Positions 1 through 9,890 of a stretch of 64,000 nt of DNA are shown one piece after another. The notes under the pieces were generated by a model that searched no databases, was not told the DNA's origin, and saw only the letters and a list, made by a program, of their open reading frames with translations. Origin of the DNA: Gnetum montanum (Eukaryota; Streptophyta; Gnetopsida; Gnetales; Gnetaceae); assembly GCA_015680685.1 (NCBI GenBank), contig MNCI01033535.1, positions 1 through 64,000 on the forward strand, written 5' to 3'. Each line of letters begins with the position of its first letter. The first letter of the stretch is position 1. Made by a program: the position numbers and the translations under genes.

Positions 1-60
1 CATTGAATCAATGACATATGAGGGGCTCATACATCATATCAATGACATCACCTTGAAAAA
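1..60 (-). repeat. Possible tail of the 3' LTR of element C
   Basis: The words CATATCAATGACATC in this stretch also occur near 21520-21560, in the presumed 5' LTR of element C at its right-hand side. For a minus-strand element the left copy would be the 3' LTR, so the window may open inside it. The match is short and the LTR edge is not defined. Confidence 0.25.
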
Positions 61-1900
61 TGTCAAATTTGTGATCAATTTCTCATCGAAAAAATGAATT
101 AAATAGAATTATTGAAAGATAATAAGCATTTTCATAGTGTCTTAGAGTATCCATGATACATAGATAGTGAAAATTATGTATGTAAAGTTCATAAAGAAGG
201 AAGTTCAGGCTATGAAAGTTTATTAAGTATACAGAAGATGGATGAAGGTTTATAGGTTCATGAAAAATTTTTTGAAAGTAAGGGAGTATTTATTAGACTA
301 TTGGATGATCTTGGAAGGCAAAAGATGATGTGGAATTTCTTGTGAAGTATGGAATACAAGAGTTATACAATGGGTCCTCCCCAAAGTAGGCTCCAACCCT
401 TAGTGCCATTGTATAATCATGCCTAGAAGTATACTTAGGTACTCAAGGAGTTGAATGTAAGCCATACCTATTGAGAAAAACACACATATTAGTATCACCA
501 AATTGGGAAAATAATACTATATTACACAAAACCATAAGTTATGATTAAATATACAGTGAGGTGAGATGGACCATAGAATGGATTGCTGAAATCAAGACGT
601 GAGGTGTCTTACCATAGACATAATGAATCCTTGTGTGTAATTTATTTTAAAAGTAATCATTAGCCCTTCTTTCCAAGATTCAAACCAAGTCCAAACCACA
701 TTCCAATGACATCACATTATTCCATCACTTAGGTTCACAACCATAAGACTATCACTATTGCAAAGGGTATTACCACTTGTATTGTCCAAGGGAGAAGTTT
801 ATTAATTGCACTTTTTATCTATTATTTTTAGATTCCTGAGAAGCCACCTACCTTTAGGCATGGGTAACATGTCTTTCCAGTGGGACCCCTAGAAATTTAT
901 TCTATGCATGGATTTTTTTTTTAACTATGTTGACCTTACTAGAGGACTACCTTTAGGCATGGGTAACATGTCTTTCTAGTGGGACCCCTAGAAATTTATT
1001 CTATGCATGGATTTTATTTTTAACTATGTTGACCTTACTAGAGGACTACCTTTAGGAATGGGTAACATGTATTTCATTAGATCTACAAGGATATAATACA
1101 TCTTTAGCAATAGGATAGAACTCATAGTAGTAATCCAAGAGAATCCACAAATCTTCTTAATGTCACACCCTTTACATTTCCACTTGGTTCTGCACTGGTT
1201 GAACTAGGCATAATGACCATAAGTTTATTCTTAGTTTTATTATGAGAAGAATATCATTATGACCATGGTAAGAACCTCTTTTTGTTGGAATGGGTGGATG
1301 GATGTTGTGGTCTCATTGTATAGATAATCAGTCCCCTATGATCAATAATATAGAGAAATTTTTACCTTATTGGGTCTACATCTTGCCTTATTCAATGTGT
1401 TTAATTGGAAATTGATAGAAATATGTACAAGTAAAATGAGTACAAAACATCAAAAAATAGAAGAGATACCGAGAATTAGAAAGATGATCAAAGAATTAGA
1501 AAATATCAAAGAATTGAAAAAATATCAAGAAATAAAAAATTATAAAAGAAAAGGGAAAATATATCAAGAAAGTAGAAAACGTACTAAGAAAGTGAAAACT
1601 CAGAAAGTACCTACATGTCCTAGTCAACACCCCCACAACTAGGATTAGAATTGATCAATCAGAATAGTGGGCAAGTAGAGGATATTCGAATAGACTAAGT
1701 GAAATCTTTAGTGGAGTTGGGATATTGATGATAAGGTTTGACATATCAAATGTTTACCATGATGAGCTTATGTGGGCTAGATGGATGGTGAATATGCATG
1801 GCACTAGAAGGGTAAGTTGTTTGAACAATGTAGGGTTCCTCCCAAAGCATTTGAAACTTGGCCTTTTGTTGGACATGATTGGGGTTATAATGTAGGGTAC
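61..1900 (-). other. Element C region downstream of integrase; no gene seen
   Basis: AT-rich sequence between the integrase remnant and the presumed 3' LTR of C. It holds a 99-bp tandem repeat whose core is also present downstream of integrase in element B and downstream of gag in element A. The 90-codon reading frame at 1370-1642 is lysine-rich low-complexity translation of A-rich DNA and I do not regard it as a gene. Confidence 0.5.
851..1080. repeat. 99-bp tandem repeat, two units plus a partial third
   Basis: Units begin at about 851, 950 and 1049 with CCTTTAGG(C/A)ATGGGTAACATG. The first two are nearly identical and the third stops after about 30 bp. The unit contains a block shared with elements A (near 30103-30160) and B (near 9129-9160), so a conserved element segment was duplicated locally here. 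Confidence 0.85.
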
Positions 1901-3088
1901 TTACGTTATACAATCGTCATGCCTATCCTTGGAGTAATTCCTATGGACCTCATTAATCATATGTGCTAATAGCCTATTTTCTTCTAATAGATTAAAATTC
2001 ATTAGACACTCTCTTTGGGCTAGGCTCAAGTTTAGGTCAAGTTGGCTGCTAGTAGCTAGAGTGTGAAGCTCTACCTGGATTGGTAGCATGGGTAACTTAC
2101 TATAAACTAACTCATAGGGTAAATAACTGATGGGTAATTTCTATGTTGTTTTATAGGCCCATAGAGCATTATTCTACTTTATGATCCAATTCTTTCTAAA
2201 TCTACTAATGATCCTAGTCAATATTCTAGTGATCTCATGGTTAGTTACTTCTACTTTACCATTGGCTTGGGGATGGTATGGTGTGGTTAACTTATGGTTT
2301 ACCCCAAGTTGTTGCATGAGCTTTTTAAAACTAGCATTGAGAAAATAAGTTCCATTATAAAAAATAAGCATTCTTGGTACTCCAAACTAGTTCACCAGAT
2401 GTTGAAAAAACTAGATAGTTTTTTTTTGGATATACAATTCTTAATTTCTACTACCTTTGTCCACTTGATGCAATAACCCATGGCCATAATTATATAGGCC
2501 TTCCCATTTGACATTGGTGTGATGGGACCCATAAAGTCAATTTTTCATATATCAAATGGTTCCGATGGTTGTATCTATTACTACAGCCCTTCATTTCTAG
2601 CTATTACTCCTCCATCTTTTTGACATCTTTTATAAGATTGTGTAAAGTTATGGACATCTCAGAACAAGGTAGGCTAGAAGTAGCTTGTCATCATTAGTTT
2701 TAATATCATCTTATAACTTGTGTAATGGACACCACATGGACCTTCATGTGTATCTTGCAGGATCCATTGTTGATCACATTTCGGTACATAGCATCGGACT
2801 AATCCATTTGCATAAATATTATAAAGGTTTCCATTTATTTCCATGTATCCTTTCACCTTATGAAGGAATTTCACTTTTTGTTTCTTGCTCCACTCAATAG
2901 GAATCTCTTGTGTTGTTAGATAAGTTAGGTAATAAGTTATCCATGACTTTCCTATTGAGTCTACAGCCATTACAGTCTTAGTAGACAAACTTTTGTTAGC
3001 AAATTAGTTTGATAATGGCTATGCATAGTCCTATGAGTTCCATCTGAGTTTTGAGAATTGATCAAATAAAACATTCTCTATGTCCTTC
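1901..3088 (-). pseudogene. Integrase remnant of element C
   Basis: Three minus-strand fragments show an integrase. At 2988-2674 lies the zinc-binding region upstream of the core, with a recognisable HEGPCGVH segment. At 2371-2174 lies the end of the catalytic core, with YNGTYF where DNGTxF is expected (second catalytic Asp lost to Tyr) and PYHPQANGKVEVTN keeping the catalytic Glu. At 2089-1901 lies the segment with LPIQVELHTL and LDLNLSLAQRE that follows the core in Athila-type integrases. Stops and indels separate the fragments. The RNase H end of the same polyprotein lies at 16412 and beyond, on the far side of element B. Confidence 0.8.
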
Positions 3089-3093
3089 TTGTT
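3089..3093. repeat. Left target-site duplication of element B (TTGTT)
   Basis: TTGTT directly precedes the TGATGAG start of the left LTR and recurs directly after the CA end of the right LTR at 16407-16411. A perfect 5-bp duplication is usual for Ty3/gypsy integration. Confidence 0.85.
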
Positions 3094-3978
3094 TGATGAG
3101 TGATGAACACCCCTACACTCAACCATACGAATCACTAAGCATTCGTGCACAATTTGATTGAATTTTGCAAATTCCATGTCTTTTAGTACAGTAGTCTCTA
3201 GGAAGTGAACTTGTCCTAATAGTCATTTATTGTCTTCCTAATTACACTTGTGATATATAAAGGTATGGTTAAATGTAATCAAGGCATATGATTTTTATTA
3301 TTTTTATGTTTTATATTTTGAGTGCTTAAAATAAAGAATGAAGGGAATGAAGTAATTCAATTGCTAATTTAATCTAAATATCTACCAAGGTCTAACTATT
3401 CCTAACATAAGTATCTAGTCCCACTTTCCATGCACATCCTAAACATGTATAATGTTTCTAGGTTACCAAACATTAAGCATTATTGGGATTACCAATTGTC
3501 ATTTGCATGCCCGAAGCGATCATACGTATGTGCTTAATTAATTGATATTTAATTTAGCTAGCGTAATTCCTTAATTAGCTTAATTATTGAAAAAATTAAA
3601 GGAGATTGCATGAAACATTAAATGCATAAATAAAATATTTAATCTAGTCAAAGTGCTACAAGGTTTATCAGAAAGCTCATCTTTATTGTCACACACACTA
3701 CCATGCTGAAGTACAACAGTGCTTGAATAAAGATTCGTACACTCAATGACTCCTACTTTGGGCACTTAGGAAAATATTCTAACTTTAGGGGAGAAAAACT
3801 ACAAGAGCTCTACTATGCTATGACTAAGATTACCCCAAAACTATGCATCCAAGCACTATATTTATAGGTTGACATACATCCCATGATATCATATATTTGA
3901 CATTGCTTCTTAATCCTCAATATCAAGTATCCAATATCAGGGCTCTGATATTAGAGCTAGACAAGATAGACTTCATCA
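3094..3978 (-). repeat. 3' LTR of element B
   Basis: It starts TGATGAGTGATGAACACCCC and ends GACTTCATCA, and aligns along its length with 15511-16406. On the minus strand it contains CCTATAAATATAG, a good TATA box. No clear polypurine tract is left on its inner side. Confidence 0.85.
3856..3868 (-). promoter_or_regulatory. TATA box in the LTR of element B
   Basis: The minus strand reads CCTATAAATATAG. The equivalent site in the right LTR (about 16269-16281) has a base change that disrupts the TATA word. Confidence 0.6.
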
Positions 3979-5058
3979 TATCTCGACAATTGAATAAAAA
4001 CTTGTCCTTGAGTGAACAAAATGAGGAACAAGTCCCTTACAAAATATTGGAAAGGTATGGGATTATTGACTGGCATGCAAATTGACTTAGATGAAAAAGA
4101 AAAATTCTAAGTATCCAAGTATACAGATTTACAATCTTTTACAAAATTGGATATGCATGATAATAGAATTAAACACCCTAGCCAAAATTGACATCCAAAT
4201 CCTTTGGTAGCTAAAGAATGAATGAGAAGATTCAATGATCATGAAGGGGCCTCGTCACATGGTGTTGCTACTAATTCCTTAGTGAAGACAATCCCACATC
4301 CAATCCATGCTTCCTATTGTAATCATAACAAAATCATAGATTAGTGTACAATGTGTAAATTATAGCTTTTAGATGGCTTGTCTCATCGACAATTACACTT
4401 GGCTAGGTTGTGATTATGGTGAATTGATTTGTTTAATAGAATCAATGAGAAGACTAAAAAATAGGGTGAAATAGATAAGTGGTCCATTATTAAATTTTGA
4501 AAAGCCTCAATGCAATGAAATTCTTGAAGAGAATTAAAGAATTAACTACAACAAAAAAGAGTATTTCACTAAAAAACATTATGAAGATGTGTATAATTAG
4601 ATGTCATTGATGGGGCATGGAAAAGTATTTGATTGTAAGAATGCCTAAGGATAAAGAACTTAACTAATCCAACCAAAAGGTATGTAAGTGGATCCTCCCC
4701 AAAGCAAGCACATGCCCTTTTTTTGCCCTTGCATATCCTCAAATCAATGAGTCCACAGACCCCATGGGTGATTAATGATTATGGAAAGTTAAGTATGAAA
4801 ACCCAGAAGAAACTACCTAAGAATTTCAACATATCAAACCAAGATATCGAACAAGAATATGAACACCAATAGTGAGGTGAGGCATGGAAAGCATAGATGG
4901 ATCAAAGAGAGAAAGTGAAATGGAGTTTCCAATTAAGGTCAAATGAAGTCCCTCATGAATTTTGTGGTTAGATAACTTGATAAAATCTATCGTTAGTCTA
5001 GACCAAAATCAACCATGTTCAATGACTTCACATCGCCACTCTAAGACAAGTCCATGAT
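3979..5058 (-). other. Element B internal region next to the 3' LTR; no gene seen
   Basis: AT-rich sequence between the left LTR of B and the insertion point of element D. A 62-codon frame (3897-4085) begins inside the LTR and resembles nothing I recognise. Confidence 0.45.
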
Positions 5059-5211
5059 TGATGAGTCATGAATTTGCTGGCTATGATATTGCAGCCATGA
5101 TATATCAGCCCTGTTGTATTAGTAGCCATGATCTCGCAGCAGCTGTGATATCATAGCCACGATATCACGTACGCGATATCTCGTACGCAATATCATAGTG
5201 TGCCGCAATTT

Positions 5212-5220
5212 CTATAAATA
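5212..5220 (+). promoter_or_regulatory. TATA box of the element D 5' LTR
   Basis: CTATAAATA directly follows the GATATC/CGTACG palindrome cluster. The same order (palindromes, then TATA) is seen in the LTRs of element A and at 30998-31090. The truncated second LTR of D keeps this TATA at 7844-7852 but has lost most of the palindromes. Confidence 0.7.
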
Positions 5221-5464
5221 AGAGGCGGCTTTCCTAGTTTGAGGCATTAGTTATTAGATAGGAGTTAGAAGTAGTGAAGCTCTGGTAGTTTGGCCACTCC
5301 ATAGATAGTTTATTTTCCCATGTCTACCCACAGTGTGGTGAATGTAATTGTACGACATCCTTTATTCGAGTGTGATGTACTTGGACATGCACATGACCGA
5401 CAATAAAGATTGAGATTACTTCATCATTGCAGTAGTCACTTTGTTTATTTAATTGTTTTAATGT

Positions 5465-5557
5465 TGAATGAGTTTGACTTGATTATGAGCATCTTCATGT
5501 GACTACTTGGTNTGAATGAGTTTGACTTGATTATGAGCATCTTCATGTGACTACTTG
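5465..5557. other. Unmerged 45-bp assembly overlap around a single N
   Basis: The 45 bp at 5465-5509 recur identically at 5513-5557, just right of the N at 5512. The element A LTR and the second D LTR do not show this duplication, so it looks like two contig ends joined without merging. Confidence 0.8.
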
Positions 5558-6130
5558 ATAACCCAGTGGCATACCTAGGATCTACGCTTGGTAATCCCAG
5601 TGGTAGTCATGCGCCAGATGTGTACGGTTAGTCAAGGAATCGGTTGCTTATCGCACTTAGGCTAGTAACGCGGTACGGGTACAACTTGATTACAAGCATT
5701 TAAGTGTGACTACTTGGTAGCCTAGTGGTGTACCTAGGATCTGCACTTAGTAATCCTAGTGGTAGTTGTGCACGAGGTCCAGGATGTGTACGGTTGATCA
5801 AGGAATCAGCTTCTCATCACACTTAGGCTAGATTAGATTCTCTTACCCTTTTCCTCCTAGCTTAGCTTAGTTAATCTTATTTTCCACTACCTTCAGGAGT
5901 AGCATTAGAATTAGGAAACACATCATACACCTCATATGGACTAAACCATTCGTGACAAATATAAATACTAGTCCAGGTGGGAAGACAAGTCCAGGTGGGA
6001 AGACAACGAATTGCAACCTAAGGATAACTGTCTAGGTGCCACAACTAGTCCAGCTGTGGAGTTCGACCAGATCGCCCGTGCTACACTTGTTTTGTATGGT
6101 TGAATGTAGGAGTACCTTGCCACTCATCAT

Positions 6131-6144
6131 TGGCGCCGTGCTAG
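6131..6144 (+). other. Primer binding site of element D
   Basis: TGGCGCCGTGCTAG starts one base after the LTR. It matches the tRNA-Asp type site TGGCGCCGTTGCCGGGGA at its start but has lost the middle part. Element A keeps a longer version. Confidence 0.7.
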
Positions 6145-6248
6145 TTATCTAGATTAGTTATATCATACAAGGTCTCTGTATAGGACTTAACGATATATCT
6201 CTTAAAAAAGAAGTAATTATAAAAATTCACATAAATTCACACACAAAA

Positions 6249-7797
6249 ATGCCTCTCCTACAAGACGATAATAATGCCACACTTAGTGAGGAAGTTCATT
6301 GGAGAACCAAAAAACTATATGACGATGAAGATTGGAGTATACAACCTGAAGTGGGAGTTTCTTATAAACATGAAAGAAAATAACGTCATCGCAACACACA
6401 AAATCCTAACTTACTTGATGACGATGAACCCCCACTGGCGACTACAAGCTTAATGCAAATACAAGAGGCTGTTTGAATGTCACGTAGGCATCGTAAAGAG
6501 AGTCGACTACCTAGGCTTGATTTAAACAACTTTCCAAAATTTTCAGCAGGCTATGACTTAGATCTGCATCAACATTTACAATCCTTCTACGAAGCTTGCA
6601 CATGGAATAACATTGATAACAGTTGGAAAAAACTTAAGCTCTTTCCTATGACACTCGTTGACCAAGCTAAAGTATGATATAGATTGTTAAAACCAAATTC
6701 AATACGATGCTGGTCAATAATTGTAGAGGTCATTAATGAAAAATATCAAACCTATGCAAGAGTGTTAGCCTTGAGAAAACAAATCCAAGAGTGGAGACAA
6801 GCAAAACATGAACCCTTGGACATGGCCTTAAAAAGATATTATGCACTATTAAATAACTGTCCAAGCCATGGGTTTTCCGAGGAAAGGCTAATGTACCATA
6901 TCATTGATGGGCTACGTAATGAAACAAGAGAGACCTTAGGAACGTATGCCCAAGGTCAACTATATGAACTACGAATCCATCAAATCCAAGAGCTTATGAA
7001 GAGGGTAGCAAAAGAAGAAGGAGAATTAGCTAGATGGGAGAGTGTTGAAAAACATCAATGAGACCAAAATTTCAACTTAACAAAGGTCCATGGTCATGAA
7101 AAGGAGAGATCAACAAATCTCAAGGTGGAAACATCATCTTTTCCAATACAACAATCGTTAGAAGAAGCTGAGGCAAAGATCAATAAGATGTTGGAATGGA
7201 TGAATCAAAAGTGTGGAGAATATATCAACATCATTGGAGATAGAATTTTGACAATCCAAGAAGCAGGAAAAAATAGTAGACATTCAGAAAGAAGGAATAA
7301 AGGGAATAAGTGCTCAACTGCCAATCCTACATATGAATGCAACATATGCCTGTACAATCACCCCAAGGGCCAATGCCCAATACTGTTACACCTACATGAG
7401 CATTGGGGAAGTACATTACATCCAGAGTTCATATAGAGCTACTATGTTCGATCACAGTGGCAACAATCCCAGTCATGAGGGAGATCACCCTTAGACTGGA
7501 GGCATCCTTCATATTTTTTGAACTTGAATGCTTATCACATTCAACATCCTGTTTCTCCATTTGGGCCAATGTACTCTATCTCACCACAATACCATTCTCC
7601 ACAATACTATCAGCCCATACCTCCAACACAACCACCACCTTATGCACCTTATATTCCTCCTAACTTTCAACATTCTCATCCTTTCCCTCCTTCCACAATG
7701 CCACCAACTGTTCCCAAGGTGTTTGTGCCACAACAACAACCCACGAACAACACTTGTGCTACTACTCTCAACAGCAGTGAGAAACCTCAGCAACATT
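6249..7797 (+). pseudogene. Gag of element D, broken
   Basis: The ATG at 6249 lies 120 bp after the LTR and aligns with the gag start of element A at 27615. Conserved blocks include RHRKES.LPRLDLNNF, then WNNIDNSWKKLK, AKHEPLDMALKRYYALLNN and GQLYEL, which are features of the plant retrotransposon gag domain. A zinc-knuckle-like CNICLYNHPKGQC (C-X2-C-X3-H-X4-C) follows near 7338, then a Pro/Gln-rich tail. Stops break it early on (TAA near 6381, TGA near 6476) and later; several fall where element A has a sense codon. No protease follows: the frame runs into LTR sequence at 7818. Confidence 0.85.
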
Positions 7798-8094
7798 AAA
7801 GGCATCCTTTCTTTAAACGTGATATCACAGTGTGCTGTAATTTCTATAAATAAGAGGTGACTTTCCCAGTTTGAGGCATTAGTTATTAGATAGGAGTTAG
7901 AAGTAGCGAAGCTCTGGCAGTTTGACCACTCCAGAGGTAGTTTATTTTCCTGTGTCTACCCGCAGTGTGGTGAATGTAATTGTACAACATCCTTTATTCG
8001 AGTGTGACGTACTTGGACACGCACATGACCGATAATAAAGATCAAGATTACTTCATCATTGTAGCAGTTACTTTGTTTATTTAATTGTTTTAAT

Positions 8095-8585
8095 GCGGAA
8101 TGAGTTCAACTTGATAACGAGCATCTTCTTGTGACTACTTGATAACCCAGTGGCATACCTAGGATCTACGCTTGGTAATCCCAATGGTAGTCATGCACCA
8201 GATGTGTACGGTTAGTCAAGGAATCAGTTTCTCATCGCACTTAGGCTAGTAATGTAGTACAAGTATGACTTGATTATGAGCATTTAAGTGTGACTACTTG
8301 GTAGCCTAGTGGTGTACCTAGGATCTACGCTTGGTAATCCCAATGGTAGTCATGCACCAGATGTGTACGGTTAGTCAAGGAATCAGTTTCTCATCGCACT
8401 TAGGCTAGTAATGTAGTACGAGTATGACTTGATTATGAGCATTTAAGTGTGACTACTTGGTAGCCTAGTGGTGTACCTAGGATCTACGCTTGGTAATCCC
8501 AGTGGTAGTCGTGCATGAGGTCTAGGATGTGTACAGTTGATCAAGGAATCAGTTGCTCATCGCACTTAGGATAGATTAGATTCTC
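8095..8585. repeat. Three tandem copies of a ~160-bp LTR-internal repeat
   Basis: Each unit runs through TGACTACTTG, then GGTGTACCTAGGATCTACG or a variant, then TCAAGGAATC and CGCACTTAGG. Units start near 8095, 8262 and 8421. The 5' LTR of D has two units and the LTR of element A has one (about 27050-27205). Confidence 0.8.
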
Positions 8586-8887
8586 TTCCCCTTTTCCTCC
8601 TAGCTTAGCTTAGTTAATCTTATTTTCCACTGCCTTCAGGAGTAGCGTTAGCATTAGGAAACATATCATACACCTCATCTAGACTAAACCATTCATGACA
8701 AATATAAATANAGTTGATCAAGGAATCAGTTGCTCATCGCACTTAGGATAGATTAGATTCTCTTCCCCTTTTCCTCCTAGCTTAGCTTAGTTAATCTTAT
8801 TTTCCACTGCCTTCAGGAGTAGCGTTAGCATTAGGAAACACATCATACACCTCATCTAGACTAAACCATTCATGACAAATATAAATA
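8535..8887. other. Unmerged 176-bp assembly overlap around a single N
   Basis: Positions 8535-8710 and 8712-8887 are the same 176 bp with one visible mismatch (GAAACATATC against GAAACACATC), separated only by the N at 8711. The exact abutment points to contig ends that were not merged rather than to a biological duplication. Confidence 0.85.
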
Positions 8888-9031
8888 CTAGTCCAGGTGG
8901 GAAGACAACGAACTATGACCTAAGGATAACTGTCTAGGTGCCACAACTAGTCCGTCTGCGGAGTTTGACTGGATCGCGCATGCTATGCTTGTTTTGTATG
9001 GTTGAGTGTAGGGGTACCTCGCCACTCATCA

Positions 9032-9890
9032 ACGACCTTGAGACACAACAGTGTTCACACAAAACAACCACCACTTCTTATTTATGAAGAAAAGAGAAGT
9101 AGGAAGTGAGAAAGGGCCTTAGAGGAGACCTTCAGGCATGGGTAACATGTCCTTCTAGTACCATAACCAATGCTTGTAGTCCATTTATTTTTTCTAAGGT
9201 GTGTTCTTTAAATTCTTATCATTTTTCTATTTTTTCTGGATGGGAACCACACCATGCAAAAACTTATTCAACTTCCTATTATTGGTTGACATGGAATGAT
9301 AATAAATCCATGAAAACTCCCATGCATCTAAGTAAGTAGAAGAGTACAAAGAGTATTGAGTCCCCTTGAAGTCACATCCTATTCAAACCTTTGAATCCTT
9401 TCCAAGTTTGGAAACTACCAAGGTCACAACTTCGTTAAACTTTTATTAATGAAAAGGGACCTCACACTTTCAAAATCAAAAACACTATAGAGTTTGTAGA
9501 TGGATGGATGATGTGGACTCACTACCTATTTCATGAAAAAGAAACCATGTCTTACTTATCAATAAAAAAATTCAAAGCTAGAATCTAGACACCAACAATC
9601 AAATAACCAGATAGCACATGCCCACATCAAGAAAACCATACCATAGCTAGTTGGCAATAAGGAATGTTATTATTAGAACATAATAAGAAAATCACACCAA
9701 AATAAAGAAAAATATAGAAGAAAAATAAAACATACTAATGATGTTGTAACACAAAAATTGAAAAAAAGTCAATAAAGTAAAAACAAACAGATGTAAGATA
9801 AAGAAGGCATAAAACAAAATGTTGTAAGAAGGTGTAAAATAAAACTGTGTAAAAAAAAAGATGAGAAATTGAGGAGCCACTTATATGATT
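9032..9890 (-). other. Element B region downstream of integrase; no gene seen
   Basis: AT-rich sequence right of element D. It includes CCTTCAGGCATGGGTAACATG at about 9129, the same block that is tandemly repeated in element C at 851 and present in inverse orientation in element A near 30103-30160. The frames at 9106-9339 and 9880-9692 show no domain. Confidence 0.5.

Larger units (their letters stand above)
5059..6129 (+). repeat. 5' LTR of element D
   Basis: It runs from TGATGAGTCATG to CCACTCATCA and is followed at once by the primer binding site. It carries GATATC/CGTACG palindromic words at about 5085-5200, the TATA box at 5212, and two copies of a roughly 160-bp internal repeat (about 5515-5850). 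It includes a scaffold artefact at 5465-5557. Confidence 0.85.
5059..9031 (+). mobile_element. Element D: gag-only Athila-like derivative inserted in B
   Basis: Structure: full LTR (5059-6129), primer binding site, broken gag (6249-7797), then a second LTR that lacks its first part (7818-9031). There is no protease, RT or integrase. Gag changes directly into LTR sequence at about 7818, where both partners contain CGTGA, so a microhomology deletion probably removed pol and the start of the second LTR. The flanks read ATGAT on the left and ACGAC on the right, which could be one target duplication altered by two C-to-T changes. LTR and gag are close relatives of element A. Confidence 0.75.
7818..9031 (+). 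repeat. 3' LTR of element D, 5'-truncated
   Basis: It begins inside the LTR at CGTGATATCACAG and ends CCACTCATCA like the 5' copy. About 100 bp of the LTR start, including most palindromic words, are missing. It carries three copies of the internal 160-bp repeat against two in the 5' LTR, plus a duplicated segment around the N at 8711. Confidence 0.8.

Noticed and set aside
1370-1642. 90-codon Lys-rich frame as a gene
   Set aside because: Low-complexity translation of A-rich DNA, no homologous frame in elements A or B.
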